NCBI RefSeq assembly: GCF_021044585.1
Contig: NZ_CP087998.1
Location: forward strand, 1,178,001-1,242,000
DNA length: 64,000 bases
Reading direction: 5' to 3'
Source of the DNA: Sulfurimonas sp. HSL-3221
Lineage (GTDB): Bacteria; Campylobacterota; Campylobacteria; Campylobacterales; Sulfurimonadaceae
Both the position numbers and the translations under genes were made by a program. This document shows positions 17,395-24,598 of this stretch, one piece after another (the first letter of the stretch is position 1; the number at the start of each line of letters is the position of its first letter). Below the pieces are notes generated by a model. It ran no database searches. It was given only the letters and a program-made list of their open reading frames with translations, and was not told where the DNA came from.

Positions 17395-18194
17395 CGGACG
17401 AGCAGCGCTTTCATATCGCGCACTGCGGCAGCAAGCCCTGAGAAGACAGAGCGTGCAATAATGCTCTGGCCGATATTGAGCTCCGTGATCTCTGCAATGG
17501 CCCTGATGGCCTGCACGTTGTGGTAGTTCAGCCCATGGCCCGCGGCGACTTCGAGGCCGATGGAGTGGGCGTGTTCCGCGCTCTGGCGCAGGGCGTCGAC
17601 AGCGGCTTCGAGGCGGCGCTGCAGGTCGTCGCGCGGCAGTTCGAGGTCGGGCATGCTGTGGCGGGTATAGGGGAGGGCGGAGTGGAGCATCGCATAGATA
17701 TTCGCGTAGGTTCCCGTGTGGAGTTCCACCATCTCCGCTTCCAGGGCCTTGGACTGCTCCATAATGTGTGCTGAGGGGTCGACGAAGAGCGATACGGGGA
17801 TCCCGGCATCGTGAAGCTGGTCGATCGCGTCGGAGACGGCGGTGCTTTGGCCGATGACGTCAAGCCCGCCTTCGGTGGTCACCTCTTCGCGGTTTTCCGG
17901 TACGAGGGTGGCGCGGTGGGGACGGAGTTCACAGACGATATCGATGATCGACTGGTTGATGGAGCACTCCAGGTTGACCGGCAGCGGCGAGGAGGCGATG
18001 ATCTTCTGGGCGTCTTCGTCGTGGATATGGCGGCGGTCTTCACGGAGGTGGATGGTGATCTGGTCCGCGCCGTTCTGGGCGCAGAGGGCAAGAGCCATCA
18101 GCGGGTCGGGATCATTGATGCGGCGCGCTTCGCGCAATACGGCGATGTGGTCGATATTGACGCCGAGCTGGATGGGACGGTGATCCTGGGGCAT
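17391..18194 (-). CDS. pdxJ: pyridoxine 5'-phosphate synthase PdxJ
   Basis: The 267-residue TIM barrel condenses 1-deoxy-xylulose 5-phosphate with 3-amino-2-oxopropyl phosphate. Key motifs: LGVNIDHIAVLREARR, ADQITIHLREDRRHI (catalytic His), VNLECSI, LVPENREEVTTEGGLDV and AAGHGLNYHNVQAI. GGAG precedes the ATG. First gene of a two-gene operon with pdxA. Confidence 0.95.
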   Translation of the reverse strand: MPQDHRPIQLGVNIDHIAVLREARRINDPDPLMALALCAQNGADQITIHLREDRRHIHDEDAQKIIASSPLPVNLECSINQSIIDIVCELRPHRATLVPENREEVTTEGGLDVIGQSTAVSDAIDQLHDAGIPVSLFVDPSAHIMEQSKALEAEMVELHTGTYANIYAMLHSALPYTRHSMPDLELPRDDLQRRLEAAVDALRQSAEHAHSIGLEVAAGHGLNYHNVQAIRAIAEITELNIGQSIIARSVFSGLAAAVRDMKALLVR

Positions 18195-18229
18195 GAAACT
18201 CCTTCTCTCCTCTAGCGAATGGTCATGAA

Positions 18230-18235
18230 ATTATA
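18230..18235 (-). promoter_or_regulatory. -10 box of the pdxJ-pdxA operon
   Basis: TATAAT on the minus strand, about 36 bases before the pdxJ ATG. It lies in the divergent region opposite the guanidine operon. Confidence 0.5.
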
Positions 18236-18343
18236 TCCATATTAACAGATAAAATCGGTAAAAGGGAGCGGGCCGTTTTCGCGTGCTGGGCACAAAAGTT
18301 GTTACTGTTTTTAATAGTGATTATTTTTTAACCACTAAATTCC

Positions 18344-18371
18344 TTGACCTGTTTGATAAAAATGTTATACT
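18344..18371 (+). promoter_or_regulatory. sigma70-type promoter of the guanidine operon
   Basis: TTGACC (18344-18349) and TATACT (18366-18371) are separated by 16 bases, the best two-box promoter in the window. The predicted start near 18378 leaves a leader of about 185 bases before the first gene, which contains the guanidine-I aptamer. Confidence 0.72.
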
Positions 18372-18392
18372 GACACCCAGAAAGCATGTCAC

Positions 18393-18408
18393 GAGGTTGT
18401 TTAACCTC
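18393..18408 (+). promoter_or_regulatory. leader hairpin with sequence repeated after the aptamer
   Basis: GAGGTT-GTTT-AACCTC is a perfect six-pair hairpin at the 5' end of the leader. The same two arms recur at 18513-18518 (GAGGTT) and 18521-18526 (AACCTC) at the 3' edge of the riboswitch. The upstream and downstream arms could therefore exchange partners, a possible expression switch. Confidence 0.5.
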
Positions 18409-18424
18409 ACCACTGTCCACAATA

Positions 18425-18516
18425 GGCGGCTAGGGTTCCGGCGGGTTACCGTGTCTGGTCCGAGAGCCGTCGACCTCTTGAGTAGGGGTTACACGGAGGG
18501 ATAAAAGCCCGGGAGG
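18425..18516 (+). promoter_or_regulatory. guanidine-I riboswitch (ykkC class)
   Basis: Conserved ykkC aptamer segments occur in order: CTAGGGTTCCG (18430-18440), TCTGGTCCGAGAG (18454-18466), ACACGG (18491-18496) and GGGATAAAAGCCCGGGAG (18498-18515). This RNA class binds free guanidinium and switches on guanidine export or degradation genes. The first gene, an ABC substrate-binding protein, starts 49 bases later with GGAG at 18555-18558. No clear intrinsic terminator with a U-run is seen, so the mode of control is undetermined. Confidence 0.93.
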
Positions 18517-18564
18517 TTACAACCTCTTGGCGTGTTTATTCCATTACCTACTCAGGAGATTTAC

Positions 18565-19635
18565 ATGAAATCTATTTTCAAATCTACCTCAAAACTCTTA
18601 GTTGCCGCTACGATGGTCATGGGCCTTGGTGCCTCTTCTCTGATGGCGGAAGTCAAAGATAAGTTTCAGGTCTCCTGGACGATCTATGTCGGATGGATGC
18701 CCTGGGATTACGCCCAGCAAAAAGGGATCATCGACAAGTGGGCCAAAAAATACGGCATCGAGATCGAGATGGTCCAGGTCAACGACTACATCGAATCAAT
18801 CAACCAATATACTGCAGGAAAATTTGACGGCTGTCTGATGACAAACATGGATGCCCTCACGATTCCGGCTGCCGGCGGCGTCGACTCTACAGCGGTCATC
18901 ATGGGTGACTACTCCAACGGGAACGACGGTATCCTCCTTAAAAACAAGAAAAAGCTTTCCGACATCAAAGGCCAGACGGTCAACCTCGTCGAACTCTCTG
19001 TCTCACACTACCTGCTGGCACGTGCGCTTGAAACGGTCGGCCTGAGCGAGAAAGACGTCAAGGTCCTCAACACCTCCGACGCCGATATGGTCGCGGCATG
19101 GGGTACGAAAGACGTCACGGCGATGACAACATGGAACCCGCAGCTCAGCGAGATCATGGCCAACAACAAAGATGCGAACCTTGTCTTCGACTCCAGCAAG
19201 ACGCCGGGCGAGATTATCGATATGCTCGTCATCAACACGGAAACCCTCAAAGACAACCCGAAACTCGCCAAAGCGCTGACCGGTGCATGGTTTGAGACGA
19301 TGGCACTGATGAAAAAGGGCGACGAAGCGGCACTGACTTTTATGGCGCAGGCTTCCGGTACGGACCTCGCGGGCTACAAGAGCCAGCTTGACTCCACGAT
19401 GATGTTCTACGAGCCCTCTGACCTGCTGACGTTTACAACCAGCGACGCCATTCCGGCGACGATGAAAAAAGTCAGCGAATTCTCCTTTGACCACGGCATC
19501 CTCGGCGAAGGTGCTCCTGACGCCGAGTTCATTGGTATGGCGTTCCCGGGCGGCAAAACGTTCGGTGATCCGAAAAACATCAAGCTCCGCTTCGACGACA
19601 CCTATGTCAAAATGGCTGCCGAAGGGAAACTGTAA
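18565..19635 (+). CDS. ABC transporter substrate-binding protein, guanidine/urea-carboxylase-associated type
   Basis: The protein has 356 residues with an N-terminal signal peptide (MKSIFKSTSKLLVAATMVMGLGASSLMA). The mature part is NitT/TauT-like: FQVSWTIYVGWMPWDYAQQKGIIDKWAKKYGIEIEMVQVNDYIESINQYTAGKFDGC, then ALTIPAAGGVDSTAVIMGDYSNGNDGI. This is the periplasmic binding protein family found beside 'urea' carboxylases. Under a guanidine riboswitch the ligand is most likely guanidine or a derivative. GGAG lies 6 bases before the ATG. First gene of the operon. Confidence 0.9.
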   Translation: MKSIFKSTSKLLVAATMVMGLGASSLMAEVKDKFQVSWTIYVGWMPWDYAQQKGIIDKWAKKYGIEIEMVQVNDYIESINQYTAGKFDGCLMTNMDALTIPAAGGVDSTAVIMGDYSNGNDGILLKNKKKLSDIKGQTVNLVELSVSHYLLARALETVGLSEKDVKVLNTSDADMVAAWGTKDVTAMTTWNPQLSEIMANNKDANLVFDSSKTPGEIIDMLVINTETLKDNPKLAKALTGAWFETMALMKKGDEAALTFMAQASGTDLAGYKSQLDSTMMFYEPSDLLTFTTSDAIPATMKKVSEFSFDHGILGEGAPDAEFIGMAFPGGKTFGDPKNIKLRFDDTYVKMAAEGKL

Positions 19636-19644
19636 GGTCCTCTC

Positions 19645-20469
19645 ATGAAACGTTTAATGAACCTCAGACCGTCGAAACAGTCCCTCTTTTTCCTGGGGCT
19701 GCTGCCGTTTGTGCTGATCGTGCTCCTCTACCTGGGGGCGTCGGAAGTCCGCCTGGCGGAAAATCCGAACGACAAACTGCTGCCCTCCATGAGCAGCTTT
19801 GCCGAAGCGATCGACCGCATGGCGTTTGAACCGAGCAAGCGTACCGGCGAATACCTCTTCGTCGAAGATACGGTCGCCTCGCTCGAGCGCCTCGGCCTCG
19901 GTGTGCTCATCAGCGCAGTGCTCGCACTGCTGATGGGGATCCCGCTGGGGTTCATTCCCTTCGTTCGTGCGGGCCTTTCGCCCTTCGTCGCGGCCTTTTC
20001 CATGGTGCCGCCAATGGCTATTTTGCCCATCTTATTCATCATTTTCGGTATGGGTGAGCTGGCTAAAGTAGCACTGATCGTCATCGGGGTGACCCCGCTG
20101 ATCGTCCGCGACCTGCAGCAGCGGGTCATGGAGATCCCGGCGGAGCAGCTGATCAAGGCGCAGACCCTGGGCGGATCGTCCTGGACGATCGTCCTGCGCG
20201 TCGTGCTGCCGCAGATCTTTCCGCGCCTGCTTGATGCGGTGCGCCTCACCATGGGGACGGCGTGGATCTTCCTGATCTCCGCCGAGGCAATTTCGGCCAC
20301 GGAAGGGCTGGGGTACCGGATCTTCTTGGTACGCCGCTACCTGTCGATGGATGTGATCCTGCCGTATGTTGCCTGGATCACCTTCCTCGCCTTTTTGTTT
20401 GATTACCTGCTCAAGCGGTTCACTTACAAGGTGTTCCCGTGGTATGACGCAGGGAAGGAGCAGTCATGA
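19645..20469 (+). CDS. ABC transporter permease (NitT/TauT type)
   Basis: The 274 residues have about six membrane helices and the BPD_transp_1 EAA-type loop (LQQRVMEIPAEQLIKAQTLGGSSWTIVLRVVLPQIFPRLLDAVRLTMGTAWIFLISAEAI). An unusual periplasmic insertion follows helix 1 (residues 35-75). It starts 9 bases after the binding protein and overlaps the ATPase gene by four bases. Confidence 0.92.
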   Translation: MKRLMNLRPSKQSLFFLGLLPFVLIVLLYLGASEVRLAENPNDKLLPSMSSFAEAIDRMAFEPSKRTGEYLFVEDTVASLERLGLGVLISAVLALLMGIPLGFIPFVRAGLSPFVAAFSMVPPMAILPILFIIFGMGELAKVALIVIGVTPLIVRDLQQRVMEIPAEQLIKAQTLGGSSWTIVLRVVLPQIFPRLLDAVRLTMGTAWIFLISAEAISATEGLGYRIFLVRRYLSMDVILPYVAWITFLAFLFDYLLKRFTYKVFPWYDAGKEQS

Positions 20470-21230
20470 GCCTCGTCACCGTTAAAAACCTCTGGAAAGA
20501 GTACGGCGACAACGTCGTGCTGGAAAACCTGAGCCTGAACATCGAGGCGGGCGAATTCTGTACGCTCGTCGGACCGTCGGGTTGCGGGAAAACAACCTTT
20601 CTGAAGATGCTGCTGGGGCAGGAGAACCCGACCCGCGGCACCTTTTTGCTTGACGGGAAGCCTTTCCCGGAAGAGCCGGGCGTCGACCGTGGGATCGTCT
20701 TCCAGCGCTATTCGGTCTTCTCGCACCTGAGTGTGTTGAAAAACGTCATGCTCGGGATCGAGTTTGAAAAGGCTCCGCTCTCAGGTCGCCTTTTCGGCCA
20801 GGCCCGCAGGGCGGCGGAAGCCGAAGCGATGGCGATGCTCGAAGCCGTCGGCCTCGGCGACGCGGCGCACAAGTACCCCAGCGAGCTCTCCGGGGGGATG
20901 CAGCAGCGTCTCTCTATTGCGCAATCCTTGGTGAAAAAGCCGAAGATCCTGCTGCTGGACGAACCCTTCGGGGCCCTCGACCCTGGGATCCGCGCCGATA
21001 TGCACGCGCTGATCCTTGACCTCTGGGAAAAGAACAACCTCACCGTCGTCATGGTCACCCATGACCTCCACGAGGGGTTCTACCTGGGAACGCGGCTGCT
21101 GGTCTTCGACAAGGTCCGTCACGACCCGCACGCACCCAACGCCTACGGGGCGCGCATCACCTACGACATCCCCGTCGGGGATACGCGCGAATCCGTACTT
21201 GAAGAGATCGATAAAACCATCAAGGTTTGA
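20466..21230 (+). CDS. ABC transporter ATP-binding protein (NitT/TauT type)
   Basis: The 254-residue ATPase has Walker A (VGPSGCGKTTF, near 38-48), Q-loop (GIVFQRYSVFSHLSV), signature LSGGMQQRLSIAQSL and Walker B (ILLLDEPFGALDP). With the two preceding genes it completes a guanidine-type importer. The first guanidine-II element begins within 30 bases of its stop. Confidence 0.93.
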   Translation: MSLVTVKNLWKEYGDNVVLENLSLNIEAGEFCTLVGPSGCGKTTFLKMLLGQENPTRGTFLLDGKPFPEEPGVDRGIVFQRYSVFSHLSVLKNVMLGIEFEKAPLSGRLFGQARRAAEAEAMAMLEAVGLGDAAHKYPSELSGGMQQRLSIAQSLVKKPKILLLDEPFGALDPGIRADMHALILDLWEKNNLTVVMVTHDLHEGFYLGTRLLVFDKVRHDPHAPNAYGARITYDIPVGDTRESVLEEIDKTIKV

Positions 21231-21239
21231 TCCAGACCG

Positions 21240-21302
21240 GGAAGAGCAGATCTTCCAGTGCCGCAGGACGACTTGCGGCATCATGACGCGCGGGACGGCC
21301 CG
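21240..21302 (+). promoter_or_regulatory. guanidine-II (mini-ykkC) riboswitch, copy 1
   Basis: Two hairpins with ACGR tetraloops: stem 21259-21267/21272-21280 with loop ACGA (21268-21271), nine pairs including one G-U; and stem 21291-21294/21299-21302 (CGGG/CCCG) with loop ACGG. This pair is the defining feature of guanidine-II RNAs. An extra hairpin, GGAAGA-N5-TCTTCC (21240-21256), precedes them and is kept in copy 2. GAAGGAG at 21311-21317 and the GTG at 21323 follow directly, so control of translation is the likely mode. Confidence 0.87.
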
Positions 21303-21322
21303 AAAACTTTGAAGGAGAAACA

Positions 21323-22060
21323 GTGATTACTGAACACAAAAACCTGAAACCAGAATCCATCATCCTCGACGAGGTGCTCCCGGGCGGTGCACGCTGGTCG
21401 AAGATCATTAAGCGCGGCGACAAGATCCGCATCACGACCAAGGACGGGCTGGGCACCCTCAGCGCGATGTTCTACAACGCCGACAACACCTCGGAGCGTT
21501 TCAACTCCGCCGACACGGTCAAACTTCAGCATAACGCCTACTTCTGCAAAGGGCGGGTCTTCTATTCCGAGCAGGGCCGCGTACTGCTTTCCATTACGGA
21601 AGATACGACTGACGGTCTCTTCGACGCCATCGGCGGCATCAGCAACCCGCGCATCGTCGCGAAAAACTTCGGCGAGGGCGATTTCGAACATATCCGCAAC
21701 CGTTATTACAAAAGCGACCGGGAGAACTTCCTCGTCGAACTGGGCAAATACGGCATGGGAAAACGTGACATGCTTCAGGCGGTCAACTTCTTCAGACGGG
21801 TCGACGTCAAAGAGGGCAATAAGCTGGCGCTTTCCGACAAGCGGCCGCAGCCGCAGAGCTACATCGAACTGCGCGCGGAGATGAATGTCCTGCTGGTGCT
21901 CTCCAACACGCCGCATGTGATGGAAAAGGGAACGTACAACCCGAGCGACGTCCAGCTGACGCTGTTCAAAGCGGCCCCGGTCACCGAAGATGATTACTGC
22001 ATGAACTTCAGTATCCAGTCCCAACGTGCGTTCAAGAACAACGCACGTTACTTTGCCTGA
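21323..22060 (+). CDS. carboxyguanidine deiminase subunit, larger (UAAP / DUF1989 family)
   Basis: The 245-residue member of the 'urea amidolyase-associated protein' family is one of the two subunits (CgdA/CgdB) that convert carboxyguanidine to allophanate and ammonia. It aligns with the next gene product along its length (GTLSAMFYNADNTSERFNSADTV against QAVDTLFYNANDHEERYSANDTI). It lacks the Cys/His metal ligands of that partner (SITEDTTDGLFDAIGGISN in place of TITDDTCGNHDTLGGHCSA), so it is probably the non-catalytic subunit. GTG start with strong GAAGGAG. I have not assigned A or B. Confidence 0.88.
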   Translation: MITEHKNLKPESIILDEVLPGGARWSKIIKRGDKIRITTKDGLGTLSAMFYNADNTSERFNSADTVKLQHNAYFCKGRVFYSEQGRVLLSITEDTTDGLFDAIGGISNPRIVAKNFGEGDFEHIRNRYYKSDRENFLVELGKYGMGKRDMLQAVNFFRRVDVKEGNKLALSDKRPQPQSYIELRAEMNVLLVLSNTPHVMEKGTYNPSDVQLTLFKAAPVTEDDYCMNFSIQSQRAFKNNARYFA

Positions 22061-22070
22061 GGAGCGCGTG

Positions 22071-22691
22071 ATGAAAAGAGATATCGAAACAGCCGTATAC
22101 AACCACAAACTGCCGGCCGGCGTGCCATGGAGCTATGTCGTGAAAAAAGGCCAGACGCTGCGTATCGTCGACCTTGAAGGGTGCCAGGCCGTCGACACGC
22201 TCTTTTACAATGCCAATGATCACGAAGAGCGCTACTCGGCCAACGATACGATCCGCGAACAGGGGAGTATCTTCGTCACGACGGGCACACAGCTGATCTC
22301 CACCGACGACAACGTCATGATGACGATCACCGACGATACCTGCGGCAACCACGACACCCTGGGCGGGCACTGCAGCGCGGAGAGCAACACCGTACGCTAC
22401 GGCCACGATACAAAGTACATGCACAGCTGCCGCGACAACTATCTGTTCGAGATCGGCGAGCGTGAGATGGACCCGCGGGACCTCACGAACAACATCAACT
22501 TCTTCATGAACGTGCCGATCGAGGAGAACGGTTTCCTGATCATCGTCGACGGTATCTCCAAGCCGGGCGACTATGTCGACATGAAAGCCGAGATGGACAC
22601 GCTGGTGCTGATCTCGAACTGTCCGCAGCTCAACAACCCGTGCAACGCGTTCAACCCGTCGCCGATCCAGCTGGTCATCTGGGACGACTAA
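22071..22691 (+). CDS. carboxyguanidine deiminase subunit, smaller, metal-binding (UAAP / DUF1989 family)
   Basis: The 206-residue product starts at MKRDIETAVYNHKLPAG after GAGGAG; the longer frame from 22026 overlaps the previous gene. Candidate metal ligands are Cys91, His94, His100, Cys101 and Cys120 (DDTCGNHDTLGGHC and HSCRDNY). Known partner enzymes hydrolyse carboxyguanidine to allophanate. With the preceding subunit it forms the deiminase step between carboxylase and allophanate hydrolase. Confidence 0.9.
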   Translation: MKRDIETAVYNHKLPAGVPWSYVVKKGQTLRIVDLEGCQAVDTLFYNANDHEERYSANDTIREQGSIFVTTGTQLISTDDNVMMTITDDTCGNHDTLGGHCSAESNTVRYGHDTKYMHSCRDNYLFEIGEREMDPRDLTNNINFFMNVPIEENGFLIIVDGISKPGDYVDMKAEMDTLVLISNCPQLNNPCNAFNPSPIQLVIWDD

Positions 22692-22695
22692 GACG

Positions 22696-23709
22696 ATGAA
22701 AAAGGCGACACGGCTTCTGCGCTTCGAAGATGCATGGCTGCCGAACCTGGCGGCATGGGCCTATATGCTGGGGGCCTACGTGGGCGGATTCGCCGCCATC
22801 CTGGCCGACGCCTTGTGGCTGAATGCGGCGGGGGTACTCCTGCTGGCACACGGTATGGTCATCGCCGCCTATTTCATCCACGAGTGCGCCCACGATTCGC
22901 TCTTCAGGCTGCCGATCAACAACCACCGTTTCGGAGAGCTTCTGCTCTGGATCTGCGGCGCGTCGTACAGCGATTACGAGGCGATACGGATGAAGCATGT
23001 CCGCCACCACTTGGACCGTGCCGATATCGTTTCGTTCGATTTCCGCACCCGCCTGCCGCACTATCCGAAACTGCTCAAGACGATCCAGGTACTGGAGTGG
23101 TTCTACATTCCCGCCCTCGAGATCATGATGCACGCCCTGGTCGTCATTCTGCCGTTCATGAAGGAGAGCCGCCGCTATCTGCGCCGCCGCGTCGTCACGG
23201 TACTGGTACTGCGCATCGCTTTCTTTGCCGCACTGGCGTCGATTGCGCCGAAGGTGCTGCTGCTTTACCCGCTGGCGTACATGATCTTCCTGACGGTCAT
23301 GCGTTTCATGGATGTGCACCAGCACACCTACGATGTGCATGAAACCCTGGATTTTTCGCGCGAAGCGCAAGTGAAACAGTATGACCGCGCCTTCGAATCG
23401 CGCAATACCTATTCGAACCTGATCTCTGAGAAATACCCGTGGCTGAACCTGCTGGTCCTCAATTTCGCGTACCACAACGTTCACCATGATCAGCAGATCC
23501 AGCCGTGGTACCGGCTGCCGGGACTGCACGCCAAGCTCTACGGCGAAGACAGGACGCAGGTCCTGGTGTTCTCCGACCTGGCGCGCAGTTACCACCGCTA
23601 CCGTGTCGGCCGGGTCCTCAACGGAGACCCGGCCGACCTTGACGTCAAGCGTGACGGGGGCCGCACCTTTATCGGTGTGGACGGCGTCTCGTTCCTGACG
23701 GCGCACTGA
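22696..23709 (+). CDS. membrane di-iron fatty-acid-desaturase-fold enzyme of unknown substrate
   Basis: The 337 residues have two early membrane helices (about 17-58), further hydrophobic segments near 137-155 and 168-203, and the histidine boxes of the desaturase/hydroxylase superfamily: H62-ECA-H66, H101-VR-HH105, H208-Q-H210 and H260-NV-HH264. The fold uses two irons and O2 to desaturate or hydroxylate. It starts 4 bases after the deiminase subunit and is followed after 11 bases by the MBL gene, so it is firmly inside the guanidine operon. The guanidine pathway as known needs no oxygenase. N-dealkylation of an alkylguanidine is one possible role (inference). Confidence 0.88.
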   Translation: MKKATRLLRFEDAWLPNLAAWAYMLGAYVGGFAAILADALWLNAAGVLLLAHGMVIAAYFIHECAHDSLFRLPINNHRFGELLLWICGASYSDYEAIRMKHVRHHLDRADIVSFDFRTRLPHYPKLLKTIQVLEWFYIPALEIMMHALVVILPFMKESRRYLRRRVVTVLVLRIAFFAALASIAPKVLLLYPLAYMIFLTVMRFMDVHQHTYDVHETLDFSREAQVKQYDRAFESRNTYSNLISEKYPWLNLLVLNFAYHNVHHDQQIQPWYRLPGLHAKLYGEDRTQVLVFSDLARSYHRYRVGRVLNGDPADLDVKRDGGRTFIGVDGVSFLTAH

Positions 23710-23720
23710 AGGAGTCCAAC

Positions 23721-24503
23721 ATGACACAGGTAAAGAAGTTCTGGCCCATCCTGACGGGAACCCACCGTTACGAGAAGACGCTCTCAACCCGCAACCACGG
23801 CTCAGGGGTGATCATCGACGCCCCGATCCTCGCCTACCTGATCGAGACGTCCAACGGCCGCATCCTTTACGATGTGGGATGCGACTACACGAAGATCGCC
23901 GACCCGGTTCTACGCAAGCAGTTCTACGAGCATGAAGGCTTCCCCTTCGGTCCGCCGCAGATGACCGAGGAGCAGCGCCTGCCCAACCGCCTGGCGGAGC
24001 TGGGACTGCAGAAAGAGGATATCGACGTCGTCTTCTGCGGGCACTTGCATTTCGATCACGCCGGCGGGGTCTGCGAATTCTGCGGTGCGGAAGTGCACGT
24101 GCATGAAAAAGAGCTTGAGGCGGCGCGTGAACCGGCGGACGAAGCCTACTTCAAAGAGGACTTCGACTGTCCGGTGAACTGGCGCGTTTACAAGGGCGAA
24201 TACGACCTCGTCCCCGGCGTCCGCGCCATCGAGACGCCGGGCCATACGGCCGGCCACATGTCAATGATGATCGAGCTGCCCAAGGGCTCCCCGATCCTCC
24301 TTGCCGGCGACGCGGCGGACCTGCGGGAGAACCTGGAGCGGGAGATCGCGCCGGGGCTCTGCTACCGCGACGACGAAACGCAGGCGCTGGAGAGCATCCG
24401 CAAGCTCAAACGGCTCGCCCTTGAAACGGGCGCGGATCTGTGGCCCAACCACGACATGGCCTTTTTCGAGAGCAAGAACCGCTTTCCGAAATTTTTCGAA
24501 TAA
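23721..24503 (+). CDS. MBL-fold metallohydrolase (AHL-lactonase-like)
   Basis: The 260-residue metallo-beta-lactamase-fold hydrolase has a complete dinuclear zinc set: H108-x-H110-x-D112-H113 (HLHFDHAGG), H175 (TPGHTAGH), D197 (LAGDAAD) and H244 (WPNHDM). The overall arrangement resembles N-acyl-homoserine lactonases, but the substrate is not predictable. AAGGAG precedes the ATG. It is the last gene before the second guanidine-II element and is not part of the known guanidine route. Confidence 0.88.
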   Translation: MTQVKKFWPILTGTHRYEKTLSTRNHGSGVIIDAPILAYLIETSNGRILYDVGCDYTKIADPVLRKQFYEHEGFPFGPPQMTEEQRLPNRLAELGLQKEDIDVVFCGHLHFDHAGGVCEFCGAEVHVHEKELEAAREPADEAYFKEDFDCPVNWRVYKGEYDLVPGVRAIETPGHTAGHMSMMIELPKGSPILLAGDAADLRENLEREIAPGLCYRDDETQALESIRKLKRLALETGADLWPNHDMAFFESKNRFPKFFE

Positions 24504-24508
24504 CGCCG

Positions 24509-24571
24509 GGAAGAGCGTTTCTTCCAGTGCCTCGGGACGGCCTGCGGCATTCAGACGACCGGGACGGCCCG
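24509..24571 (+). promoter_or_regulatory. guanidine-II (mini-ykkC) riboswitch, copy 2
   Basis: The same arrangement as copy 1: accessory hairpin GGAAGA-N5-TCTTCC (24509-24525); stem 24528-24536/24541-24549 with loop ACGG (one mismatch and one G-U pair); and stem 24560-24563/24568-24571 (CGGG/CCCG) with loop ACGG. The linker between the two ACGR hairpins is 10 bases, as in copy 1. AAGGA at 24587-24591 and the carboxylase ATG at 24599 follow. It begins 6 bases after the MBL stop. Confidence 0.85.
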
Positions 24572-24598
24572 AAAAGTACTATTTTTAAGGACCTGAAA

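Noticed and set aside
18283-18504. Short plus-strand frame over the guanidine leader
   Set aside because: It lies across the promoter and the guanidine-I aptamer, whose conserved bases are explained by RNA structure. No ribosome-binding site.
24440-24598. N-terminal extension of the carboxylase frame
   Set aside because: It overlaps the MBL gene end and the guanidine-II element. Homology begins at [14 protein letters not shown] and a good ribosome-binding site precedes that ATG.
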